This document shows, piece after piece, positions 23,646 to 31,699 of a DNA stretch of 37,849 bases. The position numbers were made by a program, and so were the translations under genes. The stretch lies in the NCBI GenBank assembly GCA_021734525.1, contig JAIPIW010000008.1:1-37849 (forward strand). The letters are read 5' to 3'. The stretch's first letter is position 1. Each line of letters begins with the position of its first letter. The DNA comes from Candidatus Altimarinota bacterium (lineage in GTDB: Bacteria; Patescibacteriota; Gracilibacteria; UBA4473). Below the pieces are notes generated by a model. It was not told where the DNA came from. It made no database searches and was given only the letters and a program-made list of their open reading frames with translations.

Positions 23646-23674
23646 TTGGCAAAAAGCTAATTTTTAGCCAAAAT
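23646..23674 (+). promoter_or_regulatory. Promoter of the DUF4012 gene, leaderless geometry
   Basis: TTGGCA (23646-23651), a 17-nt spacer and CAAAAT (23669-23674), then 8 nt to ATG 23683. It is divergent to the ogt promoter within a 62-bp gap. Confidence 0.5.
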
Positions 23675-23682
23675 TCGATCCG

Positions 23683-25314
23683 ATGAAAAGCCCTTGGTGG
23701 AATTCCCTATCCCGTAAGAAAAAAAAACAGACCAAATGGAATTTTTTTTCTTGGAGCAAAGCTCTTCAGAAAGAATCCCCTATAAAACTTTGGGAAATTA
23801 TTGTCTTAATTTTTATCATTTATTTTTTTGTAGTAGCTTGGCCACTTCGTGGTTTCATATCTAATGGTTTTTTGGGGGGGAGAACCCTGGTTCTTTTCAC
23901 CAATGAAGCAGAAGCTCGTCCCTGTGGTGGATTTGTAACCGCCTTCGGCACAGTGAAATTTTTTCCTCTAGAGATGGAATTCAAGAACTCTTATACTCTC
24001 GATGGTCATTTTTTTGGCGCAGCAACTCCTCCTTTGGATCGAGTTTCTGCAACTAAGAATTTCTGGGATTTAGGAACTTCTAGTGATTTGCAAATCTGTA
24101 GCGAAGAATTCCGTACCGCCTATAAAACTGCTACCAACCAAAACATTGATCATGTCCTTCTTTTTGATTTAGCCACCGCCGAAGAAATTTTTGATTTATT
24201 TGGTAAGCTTCCTTTGGGTGGTAAATCTGTTTTTTCCAAAAATATATTTGCCGAGATGTCTCGTGCTGTTGCTAATGTTGATCGGCATGATGAAAAATCG
24301 TTAGCAGAAAGAAAATCTCCCCTGTCTAGGCTTGGAAAATCTCTCATCTGGCGCGCTATTTGGAATCCAACAATTTTACCCAAAGCTACTAAAATATTGG
24401 CACGTAATTCTGAAACCGGACAGATATTTTCCCCAGAAATTTCCCCAGAAATTCGTCCCGAAAGAAACGATTTTGGGGTTGTGGAATGGAATCTTGGCGG
24501 AGGAAAAAGTTCTCGTTTTCTTCACAAGATTTTAAACCTTAGCATCCGAGAAACTGCCCCCGAAAAATGGGGATTTTTTATTGAACTAGAAGTGAATCAC
24601 TTAGGAGATTTTGACGAACCACTATCCCAAACTTGGAAGGGGGGATTTGAAATAATTACTCCTAGAATCTTAAGAACTGAACCTATCTTCATTGAGGCCG
24701 AAATAGAACCGGGAAGAAGTTTCCGGAAAGTTATGATGTTTGAATATCAGGGAGAATTCACCGAGTTCTCTATCTTTCGTCCGCGTGGACAAACTCTTTT
24801 TACGAATGTATCTGTTTCCCTTTTCCCACAAAAATCATTCGCCAAATCAACATTCTCCGTCCATGAAAATGTCGGCTACTTTTTTGGAGAAATTAAACGA
24901 TTTCGTAAGATATTCCGTTGGATAACTCGCCCTGATTTTTCTCCTCCATTTATCACCCTCCACGAAATAATACCTCCCGCCAGTTTAGATTCTATAGAAC
25001 TTGAACCAGAATCTAGGGAGAAATTTAAATCTGCTAATCTTTTTGCAGAAATTCACTTTAATGAAAAGGTAATATTGACTGACAAACTTCTAATTAGTTT
25101 GATAGATAGAAATTTCCATAATAAAGATATATCCGAAAGTGCTGTCCCCTTACACGCTGTTCTTCTCAAAGATAGTCGGACACTGATTATTGGTTTTTCC
25201 CAAGCACAAAAACAACCAGAAGAACGCTTTTATCTAGAAATTTCTGGCGTAAAAGATTGGTATGGCAATGAGATCGAAGGTACAAAAGTCACTCTAATCG
25301 ACAGACAGCCTTAA
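23683..25314 (+). CDS. DUF4012 membrane-anchored extracytoplasmic protein
   Basis: 543 residues. A basic N-terminus (SRKKKKQTKW) precedes one transmembrane helix at about 37-57 (LWEIIVLIFIIYFFVVAWPL). The extracytoplasmic part opens with LFTNEAEARPCGGFVTAFGTVKF, the DUF4012 hallmark (NxAExRPxGGF). The rest is beta-rich, with a C-terminal Ig-like stretch (about 430-540). DUF4012 proteins are common in Patescibacteria and Actinobacteria, often near cell-surface polysaccharide genes; function is unproven. It follows an RmlD-like gene, which fits an envelope role. Confidence 0.85.
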   Translation: MKSPWWNSLSRKKKKQTKWNFFSWSKALQKESPIKLWEIIVLIFIIYFFVVAWPLRGFISNGFLGGRTLVLFTNEAEARPCGGFVTAFGTVKFFPLEMEFKNSYTLDGHFFGAATPPLDRVSATKNFWDLGTSSDLQICSEEFRTAYKTATNQNIDHVLLFDLATAEEIFDLFGKLPLGGKSVFSKNIFAEMSRAVANVDRHDEKSLAERKSPLSRLGKSLIWRAIWNPTILPKATKILARNSETGQIFSPEISPEIRPERNDFGVVEWNLGGGKSSRFLHKILNLSIRETAPEKWGFFIELEVNHLGDFDEPLSQTWKGGFEIITPRILRTEPIFIEAEIEPGRSFRKVMMFEYQGEFTEFSIFRPRGQTLFTNVSVSLFPQKSFAKSTFSVHENVGYFFGEIKRFRKIFRWITRPDFSPPFITLHEIIPPASLDSIELEPESREKFKSANLFAEIHFNEKVILTDKLLISLIDRNFHNKDISESAVPLHAVLLKDSRTLIIGFSQAQKQPEERFYLEISGVKDWYGNEIEGTKVTLIDRQP

Positions 25315-25316
25315 CC

Positions 25317-25346
25317 CTCTTTATTGCATTACAATATAATAAAGAG
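25317..25346. repeat. 9-bp inverted repeat in intergenic region
   Basis: CTCTTTATT (25317-25325) pairs with AATAAAGAG (25338-25346) around a 12-nt loop, right after the DUF4012 stop. There is no T run, so a classical terminator is doubtful. Confidence 0.4.
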
Positions 25347-25356
25347 AAAAATCTCT

Positions 25357-25385
25357 TTGACCCCCTTGAATAATAAACTTAAAAT
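25357..25385 (+). promoter_or_regulatory. Promoter of the FtsL-like gene
   Basis: TTGACC (25357-25362), a 17-nt spacer and TAAAAT (25380-25385). Predicted leader about 26 nt to ATG 25418, with no SD. Confidence 0.55.
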
Positions 25386-25417
25386 TGAGAGGTCTTTTTA
25401 GGCAATCCACACCCCCC

Positions 25418-25744
25418 ATGTTTCCCAATAAAAAAAGAGTTCGCATCTCCTTTTTGGTCGCCAGAACAGAGAAATTCCTGTTTTGTTTGCTTTCGGGGAT
25501 TGCTCTTTGTTTGGCTTGTTCCTACCTCTTTTGGTTAAACAGGGTTGGTATGCAAGGATACGTTTTAACTAAAACTACAGAAAAAAATATGGAACTATCT
25601 AATAGTTTAGAGCAGTTAAATGCTGATATTGCTAAATTTCAAGCCCAAGAATACATCTCCAAAATAAGTGAAAAAAATGCCATGATTGAACGCGGTTGGC
25701 AACGTTTTGTTGTTATCAAAGATGTTTTCACTGCTCAGAAATGA
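25418..25744 (+). CDS. Small bitopic protein, FtsL/DivIC-like
   Basis: 108 residues: a basic cytoplasmic N-terminus (MFPNKKRVRI), one transmembrane helix at about 20-40 (LFCLLSGIALCLACSYLFWL), and an extracytoplasmic coiled coil (TEKNMELSNSLEQLNADIAKFQAQEYI). This topology and size match divisome proteins FtsL/FtsB/DivIC, which have almost no conserved sequence, so the call rests on shape only. A TTG at 25385 would add 11 residues but overlaps the promoter -10. It ends in TGA. Confidence 0.5.
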   Translation: MFPNKKRVRISFLVARTEKFLFCLLSGIALCLACSYLFWLNRVGMQGYVLTKTTEKNMELSNSLEQLNADIAKFQAQEYISKISEKNAMIERGWQRFVVIKDVFTAQK

Positions 25745-25784
25745 ATTTTCCCCATGTTTTAGGTAAAAAATCAAGATAACTTCT

Positions 25785-25813
25785 TTGTCATTTCTTCCTT
25801 AAATATGTAGAAT
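25785..25813 (+). promoter_or_regulatory. clpC promoter
   Basis: TTGTCA (25785-25790), a 17-nt spacer and TAGAAT (25808-25813). Predicted leader about 39 nt, unusually long for this window, A-rich and without SD. No CIRCE repeat seen. Confidence 0.6.
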
Positions 25814-25858
25814 AACTTGAACTTAATTTAAAAATAAACAATTCCTAACAACTAACCA

Positions 25859-28477
25859 ATGTCTCATTTTGATTCTTTTACCCACTTTGCCAAAAACACC
25901 CTTATTTTAGCTCAAGAAGAAATGCGCCGACTAGGAGAGGGACAGGTACAAACTCAACACCTACTCCTTGGTATTTTACGTCAACCGAAATCTATTGGTG
26001 GGTCTATTTTACGAAATTTTGGCGTTACTTATGAAAATGCTTTTCGTATTGCCGAAGACCTAAAAGAAGCTTCTATCCCCCATCCCAATGATTCCGACGG
26101 TAATATCTTCTCTGCTTTCTCCCAAAAGGTAATCGAATTCTCTGCCCAAACTGCTCTTGATTTTGGACACTCTATGGTTGATTCAGAACACATCTTGTAC
26201 GCCCTCCTTCGTCAAAGTGATTGTGGGGCTGTGCAGATACTACAATCCCTCATGGTTAAACCAGACCAGATTATCGAAGACCTAGAAAACTTATTTCGTA
26301 AAACCCAAAATGACCTTTCTTCTGGTCCTACTAATTCCGGTCAGATGTCCCAGATAGAACAATTCCTTAGTGGGCTACATGGAATTTTGGTGGGAATGAG
26401 TGTTAACCCTCAGGATGTAGAAAGTGGTGCTGGTGGACAATTTGGTGCCGCCGACATGGACGGTCCAATGACTGGAAACTCTCAACAAAGGAAATCTCGC
26501 AAGAAGAAAATGGCTCTAGATTATTTCTGTACAGATTTCACAGAAATGGCTGCTAACGGCAAAATAGATAATATTATTGGCCGAGAAAAAGAAATATTAC
26601 GGGTTGTCCAAATTCTTTCCCGTAAAACAAAAAACAATCCTGTTCTCTTGGGAGATCCGGGAGTGGGAAAGACGGCTATTGCCGAAGGTCTTGCCCAAAA
26701 AATTGTCGATGGAGAAGTTCCTGACACCTTAATAGATAAACGAGTATTGTGTTTATCTATGTCCAACCTAGTGGCCGGAACAAAGTACCGCGGAGAATTC
26801 GAAGAGCGTCTCAAAAGAATTTTGGACGAGGCTTCTGAAGCGGAAAATGAAGTGGTACTTTTTATTGATGAATTGCACACTATTATTGGAGCAGGAAGTG
26901 CTGAAGGTTCTTTAGACGCCGCTAATATCTTAAAACCTGCCTTATCTCGTGGAGCAATCCAAATGATTGGCGCTACGACCGTGGAAGAATACCGCAAATA
27001 CGTAGAAAAAGATGCAGCTTTAGCGCGTCGTTTCCAACCAGTGGATGTTCCTGAACCAAGCACGGACGAGGCTATCCAAATCCTAAAAGGACTTGCTTCT
27101 CATTACGAAAAGCATCATGTCGTAAAAATAGAAGATAGTGCTGTTGAGGCCGCAGTAAAATTATCTGCTCGTTATGTCAACGACCGATTTTTACCAGATA
27201 AAGCTTTAGACTTACTGGACGAAGCTTGTGCTTCCAAGTCCGTCGCCGATCGGGAAAATGGCAAAGAAATCCAAGATTTACGAAAGAAGCTTTCTCGTAT
27301 CCAGAAGCAGAAAGAAGAAGCTGTTGTGGCTCAGAATTATGAGAAGGCCAATTTGCTTCATCAGGAAGAACAAAAACTACAACTAGCTATCCAAACGCTA
27401 AAATCCAAAAAGGCATCTGGACGCATTCCTCAAAAAATAGAGGCTTATGATATTGCTAGAATGTTAGAGCAAATGACCGACATCCCTGTATCCGCTTTGT
27501 TGGATTCGGAAGTAAAACATCTCCAAAACTTAGAAAAAATCTTACAAAAGAAAATTATTGGACAGGATAAAGGAGTCTTTGAAATTTCCAAAGCTATCCG
27601 CAGATCACGGGTTGGAATCCAAAACCCTAATCGTCCTTTGGGGGTCTTTATGTTTCTCGGTCCCACCGGAGTTGGAAAGACCGAACTAGTAAAAAAACTA
27701 GCCCAAGAAGTGTATCACGACGAAAAGGCTTTGATAAAAATGGATATGTCAGAATTCTCCTCTGGTCATACTGGATCTAGACTTGTTGGTGCTCCAGCAG
27801 GGTACGTGGGACACGAAGACGGTGGAGAATTAACCGAAAAGGTGAGACGCAAACCTTATTCTATTATTCTCTTTGATGAAATAGAAAAAGCTCATAAGGA
27901 GGTGCACAATATGCTTCTGCAAATTTTTGAAGATGGTCATCTAACAGATGGCAAAGGACGAAAAATTTCTTTTCGCAATACCATTATCATTATGACCTCT
28001 AATGTTGGAGCTTCTCGTTTCCAAAAAACTGCTAATGCTATTGGATTTGCTGATAGTGATAAAGATATGGCTGAACACGAACATGAATTCGAATTAGCTT
28101 CTGATAACGTTATGAAGGATCTTAAACAAGAATTCTCACCAGAATTTATTAATCGTTTAGATTCAGTGGTTGTTTTTCATCCTTTAAATAGAGAATCTAT
28201 CAAGAAGATTTGTCAGCTCCAAATTGATGAATTTCAAGATCGACTAAAGGACAAGAATATCATTCTTAAGTTGGGCGGATCTGTTCTAAATAGCCTAGCC
28301 AAAGAATCCTATCACCCAGAATCTGGGGCCAGACAAGTACGTCGAGTACTAGCGGATAAACTAGAAAATCCCTTAGCCGAAGCTATTCTTAATGGCAAAG
28401 TCAAAGATAATTCTATTCTAAAGGTTTCCTATAACCAACAAGAAAAAATTTGTGAATTTTCTGCAACGAAATCTTAA
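25859..28477 (+). CDS. clpC: ATP-dependent Clp protease ATP-binding subunit ClpC
   Basis: 872 residues. Clp N-domain (1-145, double repeat), a linker, AAA1 with Walker A GDPGVGKT (265-272) and Walker B VVLFIDELH, a short middle segment with a UVR-like helix pair (EEAVVAQNYEKANLLHQEE, about 487-505), and AAA2 with GPTGVGKT (601-608) and IILFDEIEKAH. The loop IGF at 728-730 is the ClpP-docking tripeptide, so it should feed substrates to ClpP (not in the window). The lack of a long ClpB-type middle domain argues against disaggregase ClpB. Single gene with its own promoter. Confidence 0.95.
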   Translation: MSHFDSFTHFAKNTLILAQEEMRRLGEGQVQTQHLLLGILRQPKSIGGSILRNFGVTYENAFRIAEDLKEASIPHPNDSDGNIFSAFSQKVIEFSAQTALDFGHSMVDSEHILYALLRQSDCGAVQILQSLMVKPDQIIEDLENLFRKTQNDLSSGPTNSGQMSQIEQFLSGLHGILVGMSVNPQDVESGAGGQFGAADMDGPMTGNSQQRKSRKKKMALDYFCTDFTEMAANGKIDNIIGREKEILRVVQILSRKTKNNPVLLGDPGVGKTAIAEGLAQKIVDGEVPDTLIDKRVLCLSMSNLVAGTKYRGEFEERLKRILDEASEAENEVVLFIDELHTIIGAGSAEGSLDAANILKPALSRGAIQMIGATTVEEYRKYVEKDAALARRFQPVDVPEPSTDEAIQILKGLASHYEKHHVVKIEDSAVEAAVKLSARYVNDRFLPDKALDLLDEACASKSVADRENGKEIQDLRKKLSRIQKQKEEAVVAQNYEKANLLHQEEQKLQLAIQTLKSKKASGRIPQKIEAYDIARMLEQMTDIPVSALLDSEVKHLQNLEKILQKKIIGQDKGVFEISKAIRRSRVGIQNPNRPLGVFMFLGPTGVGKTELVKKLAQEVYHDEKALIKMDMSEFSSGHTGSRLVGAPAGYVGHEDGGELTEKVRRKPYSIILFDEIEKAHKEVHNMLLQIFEDGHLTDGKGRKISFRNTIIIMTSNVGASRFQKTANAIGFADSDKDMAEHEHEFELASDNVMKDLKQEFSPEFINRLDSVVVFHPLNRESIKKICQLQIDEFQDRLKDKNIILKLGGSVLNSLAKESYHPESGARQVRRVLADKLENPLAEAILNGKVKDNSILKVSYNQQEKICEFSATKS

Positions 28478-28517
28478 GACAAAATTAAGTTTCTAGAAGA
28501 ATTTTCTCTAACTTGTC

Positions 28518-28545
28518 TTGACGACTAGGAAAAAATTTCTATATT
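28518..28545 (+). promoter_or_regulatory. khpB promoter, leaderless geometry
   Basis: TTGACG (28518-28523), a 16-nt spacer and TATATT (28540-28545), 8 nt before ATG 28554. The transcript should start 0-2 nt before the start codon. Confidence 0.7.
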
Positions 28546-28553
28546 CGGCCTAC

Positions 28554-29003
28554 ATGGAGACAATTATTCAAAAGGCCCTCCGACTTTTGCTTGATAAATA
28601 TGGGGCAAATTACGATTGCGTGACTGTTATAGAGGAAAACGGTCATTATCGAGCTAGTATAGAAACTCCGGAATCCGCCAGACTTATTGGTCGCAATGGA
28701 ACAGTTCTCAACGCCCTCCAAATTTTGTTAAAGAACATCTTGTGGCACCAGAACGAAGAGAAGGTGTTTGTTACTATCGATGTCGACGGTTATCGCCAAG
28801 AACAATACGACCGTGTTTATTCTAAGGTTGGCAAAACTATCGACCTCATGAAAGAACGAAATTTATCAGAAATAAAGTTAGAGCCAATGCGCCCTTTCAT
28901 TCGTCGTTTAGTGCATCTCTGGATTGCAGATAATTATCCTGACCTAAGCACCGATTCTGTTGGCGAAGGACGAGATCGGGCCGTGCGAGTTCACTACAAA
29001 TAA
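28554..29003 (+). CDS. khpB: RNA-binding protein KhpB/Jag (KH-R3H)
   Basis: 149 residues. A KH domain with the GxxG-type loop ESARLIGRNGTVLNALQILL is followed by a C-terminal R3H domain (KLEPMRPFIRRLVHLWIADN, DRAVRVHY). The N-terminal Jag domain is absent or very short, making this a compact form. KhpB, with KhpA, binds RNA and influences cell division in Gram-positives. The ORF is open to 28518, but the promoter fixes the start at ATG 28554. Confidence 0.9.
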   Translation: METIIQKALRLLLDKYGANYDCVTVIEENGHYRASIETPESARLIGRNGTVLNALQILLKNILWHQNEEKVFVTIDVDGYRQEQYDRVYSKVGKTIDLMKERNLSEIKLEPMRPFIRRLVHLWIADNYPDLSTDSVGEGRDRAVRVHYK

Positions 29004-29028
29004 CCCTACAAGAGCTTTTGTTTTTGTG

Positions 29029-29034
29029 TACAAT
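29029..29034 (+). promoter_or_regulatory. alaS -10 element
   Basis: TACAAT ends 16 nt before ATG 29051, for a predicted leader of about 10 nt without SD. No convincing -35. Confidence 0.4.
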
Positions 29035-29050
29035 GACTCTGGTTTTTTAA

Positions 29051-30847
29051 ATGAAATATACAACTGACGATCTACGAACCAAATGGCTTGATTTTTGGAA
29101 ATCCAAAAATCATGTAGTTATTCCTAGCGCTGGAGTCATCCCAGACAATGACCCCACTGCTCTTTTCCATAATGCTGGAATGCATCCGCTAGTTCCTTTC
29201 CTAATGGGCGAAAAACATCCCGCTGGGATTAGACTCGCCAATGCCCAAAAATGCATCCGTACCATAGATATTGATGAAGTAGGAGATGATATCCATCTCA
29301 CCTTCTTTGAAATGCTAGGGAATTGGTCATTGGGGGACTACTTCAAAAAAGAACAAATTGCCTGGTCTTTTGAATTCCTCACTAAGATTTTAAAACTTCC
29401 GGTAGAAAAAATCGCTGTTTCTGTTTTTGCGGGTGACGAAAATGCTCCTCGAGATGAAGAATCTGCCGAATTTTGGCAAAAGCAGGGAATAAGAAGAGAA
29501 CGTATTGCTTACTTAGATAAAAAGCATAATTGGTGGGCTAAGGGAGATACAGGCCCCTGTGGTCCAGACACAGAAATGTTCTTTTGGGTTGGAGATGGTA
29601 ATGGTCCAAAAAATTTCCAAGACACTTGTGAAGACCCTCAATGGGTAGAAATTTGGAATGACGTTTTCATGCAGTTCAATAGAAGTCCAGATGGGAAACT
29701 AACCCCCCTCCCGCAAGAGAATATAGATACCGGAATGGGGTTGGAAAGAACTGTCGCCGCTCTTAATGGACTATCTTCTGTCTATGAAACAGACGCTTTT
29801 GCAAGTATATTGCAAAAACTATCAGAACTCTCTGATAACACAGAAAATACTACTTCCAAACGCATTGTAGCAGATCATTTACGCACAGCGGTAGTAATTT
29901 TGGCTGATAAAATTGCTCCTTCTAACTTAGATCAGGGGTATATTTTACGCAGACTTTTGCGGCGAGCCATTCGTCATGGACGTAAAATAGATATCTCTGG
30001 AAGTTTTTGCAAGATTATTGCAAAAGTTGTGATAGAGAAATTAGGCAAAGCTTATCCGGAAATTAAACAGAATGAAGCTTTTATTTTGGAAGAATTAGAA
30101 CGAGAAGAAGTGCAATTTTCTAAGACTTTAGAAAAAGGAGAGAGGGAGTTCTACAGAATGTACACAAAAAAAAGAAATAAAATATTGCATTCAGACCCTT
30201 CCTTTGCTGGGAATCCATTACACATAGATGGGAAGTGGGCTTTTGATTTATATCAAACATACGGCTTCCCAATCGAAATGATCGAAGAATTGGGAAAAGA
30301 GCACGAAATTAATATCGATATCAAAGAGTTTGAAAAAGAGTTTAAAAAACACCAAGCCCTATCAAGGGCAGGTTCTGAAAAGAAATTCAAAGGGGGTTTA
30401 GGGGACCATTCAGAAAGAACTACAGCTTTGCACACTGCTACCCACCTTCTTCATGCGGGACTAAGAAAAGTTCTGGGAGAACATGTGGAGCAACGTGGTT
30501 CTAATATTACCCCAGAAAGATTGCGTTTTGATTTCTCTCATCCAGAAAAAATGACTTCGGAACAAATTAAAGAGGTAGAGGATTTTGTTAATCAGGCTAT
30601 CCAGGCCGATGTTATCATTGAATTTGAAGAAATGTCTGTAGATGATGCCAAATCTAAAAACGCTATTGGTCTTTTTGAACACAAATACGGCGATAAAGTG
30701 AAAGTTTACTCTATGGGAGAATTCTCCAAGGAGATTTGCGGCGGACCACACGTGGGAAACACTGGAAAGTTGGGGAAATTCAAAATCAAAAAAGAAGAAG
30801 CTTCTTCCCGAGGGGTAAGGAGAATAAAGGCGGTTATAGAGAACTAA
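29051..30847 (+). CDS. alaS: Alanyl-tRNA synthetase, short form without C-Ala
   Basis: 598 residues against about 875 in E. coli. The class II catalytic domain starts TTDDLRTKWLDFWKSKNH and has the AlaRS ARLANAQKCIRTIDIDEVG-type motif and the GMGLERTVA motif; a tRNA-recognition helical domain follows, then an editing domain with HTATHLLH and CGGPHVGNTG (the Zn-binding His/His/Cys/His set). The protein ends just after the editing domain, so the C-Ala dimerisation and tRNA-elbow domain is missing. This is a true stop, not a frameshift: the pyrF stop overlaps it by 4 nt in convergent orientation. Confidence 0.96.
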   Translation: MKYTTDDLRTKWLDFWKSKNHVVIPSAGVIPDNDPTALFHNAGMHPLVPFLMGEKHPAGIRLANAQKCIRTIDIDEVGDDIHLTFFEMLGNWSLGDYFKKEQIAWSFEFLTKILKLPVEKIAVSVFAGDENAPRDEESAEFWQKQGIRRERIAYLDKKHNWWAKGDTGPCGPDTEMFFWVGDGNGPKNFQDTCEDPQWVEIWNDVFMQFNRSPDGKLTPLPQENIDTGMGLERTVAALNGLSSVYETDAFASILQKLSELSDNTENTTSKRIVADHLRTAVVILADKIAPSNLDQGYILRRLLRRAIRHGRKIDISGSFCKIIAKVVIEKLGKAYPEIKQNEAFILEELEREEVQFSKTLEKGEREFYRMYTKKRNKILHSDPSFAGNPLHIDGKWAFDLYQTYGFPIEMIEELGKEHEINIDIKEFEKEFKKHQALSRAGSEKKFKGGLGDHSERTTALHTATHLLHAGLRKVLGEHVEQRGSNITPERLRFDFSHPEKMTSEQIKEVEDFVNQAIQADVIIEFEEMSVDDAKSKNAIGLFEHKYGDKVKVYSMGEFSKEICGGPHVGNTGKLGKFKIKKEEASSRGVRRIKAVIEN

Positions 30848-31674
30848 GTTTTTTGCAAATCAAACATCTTCTGCATTTCTTTCCTGGCTGCATCACAGAA
30901 GTCTTTTCCGTTACTTGCGTAAAGCACGGACCTAGAAACAGGGATTAAAACACCAATTCCGTTTCTTCTGACATTTAATACTTCTTCTAAAGAACCTCCT
31001 TGTGCCCCAACCCCAGGACAAAGAAACCAAGCATGGGGCATTTCTTCCCTAAAGAATCCCAACATTTTTTCTGGCACCGTTGCGCCAATTACTGCCCCTA
31101 CAGAGGAAAACTGATTTTGCGGAGATTGGGTGGTTATATTCCACTCTTCTATTTTTTCGGCAATCCGCAAAGAAATTTCCGCCTTTCCGCCTTGGAATTC
31201 TTGGGAGGACGGGTTGGAAGTTCTAACTAGAACAAAAAGCCCGCGATCATTCTTCTCACACTTATCTATAAAGGGCTGCATACCATCTGTTCCCAGAAGT
31301 GGATTTACAGTAATAGAATCACAACCCAAGGGACCATCCTCTAAGTAAGCTTTGGCATATGCTTCTGCTGTAGAACCAATATCATTTCTTTTGCCATCAA
31401 CAATAGTGATGAGATTTTTCTCTTTAGCTATTTTGAGAAGGTTTTCTACCGCTTTAATTCCAGCAGATCCAAAAACTTCAAAATAGGCCATCTGTATTTT
31501 TACTCCGCAAATCAAATCATGGGTAGCTTCCAAAATCGCTTCGCAAAATTCTTGTGCCCCTTTAGCGTCTTTAGAAAACTGGGCTGGGAATTTGTCTGGA
31601 TTGGGATCCAGTCCAAGGATTAAACAAGAATTCTTTTCTTTTACGACCGCCTCCAATTTTTCCGAGAAATTCAT
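30844..31674 (-). CDS. pyrF: Orotidine 5'-phosphate decarboxylase (type 2)
   Basis: 276 residues, typical of the longer PyrF subgroup. LILGLDPNPDKFP at the N-terminus, the catalytic Asp-Lys-x-x-Asp in VDGKRNDIGSTA, ITVNPLLGTDGM, and the phosphate-binding region GVLIPVSRSVLYAS. It makes UMP from OMP. No other pyr gene is in the window. Its only promoter candidate is the TATAAT inside the palindrome at 31679-31694, ending 8 nt before ATG. Confidence 0.96.
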   Translation of the reverse strand: MNFSEKLEAVVKEKNSCLILGLDPNPDKFPAQFSKDAKGAQEFCEAILEATHDLICGVKIQMAYFEVFGSAGIKAVENLLKIAKEKNLITIVDGKRNDIGSTAEAYAKAYLEDGPLGCDSITVNPLLGTDGMQPFIDKCEKNDRGLFVLVRTSNPSSQEFQGGKAEISLRIAEKIEEWNITTQSPQNQFSSVGAVIGATVPEKMLGFFREEMPHAWFLCPGVGAQGGSLEEVLNVRRNGIGVLIPVSRSVLYASNGKDFCDAARKEMQKMFDLQKT

Positions 31675-31678
31675 GTTG

Positions 31679-31694
31679 TTATATTATAATATAA
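31679..31694. repeat. Perfect 16-bp palindrome, second copy; doubles as possible pyrF -10
   Basis: TTATATTATAATATAA, identical to the copy at 14115-14130. It lies 5 nt after the stop of the VirD4-like gene and 4 nt before the pyrF ATG (minus strand). TATAAT (31683-31688) read on the minus strand is 8 nt before the pyrF ATG; no good -35 is seen. Confidence 0.8.
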
Positions 31695-31699
31695 TGATG

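Noticed and set aside
25317-25358. Intrinsic terminator between the DUF4012 and FtsL-like genes
   Set aside because: An inverted repeat exists, but no T run follows, and the region overlaps the next promoter; listed only as a repeat.
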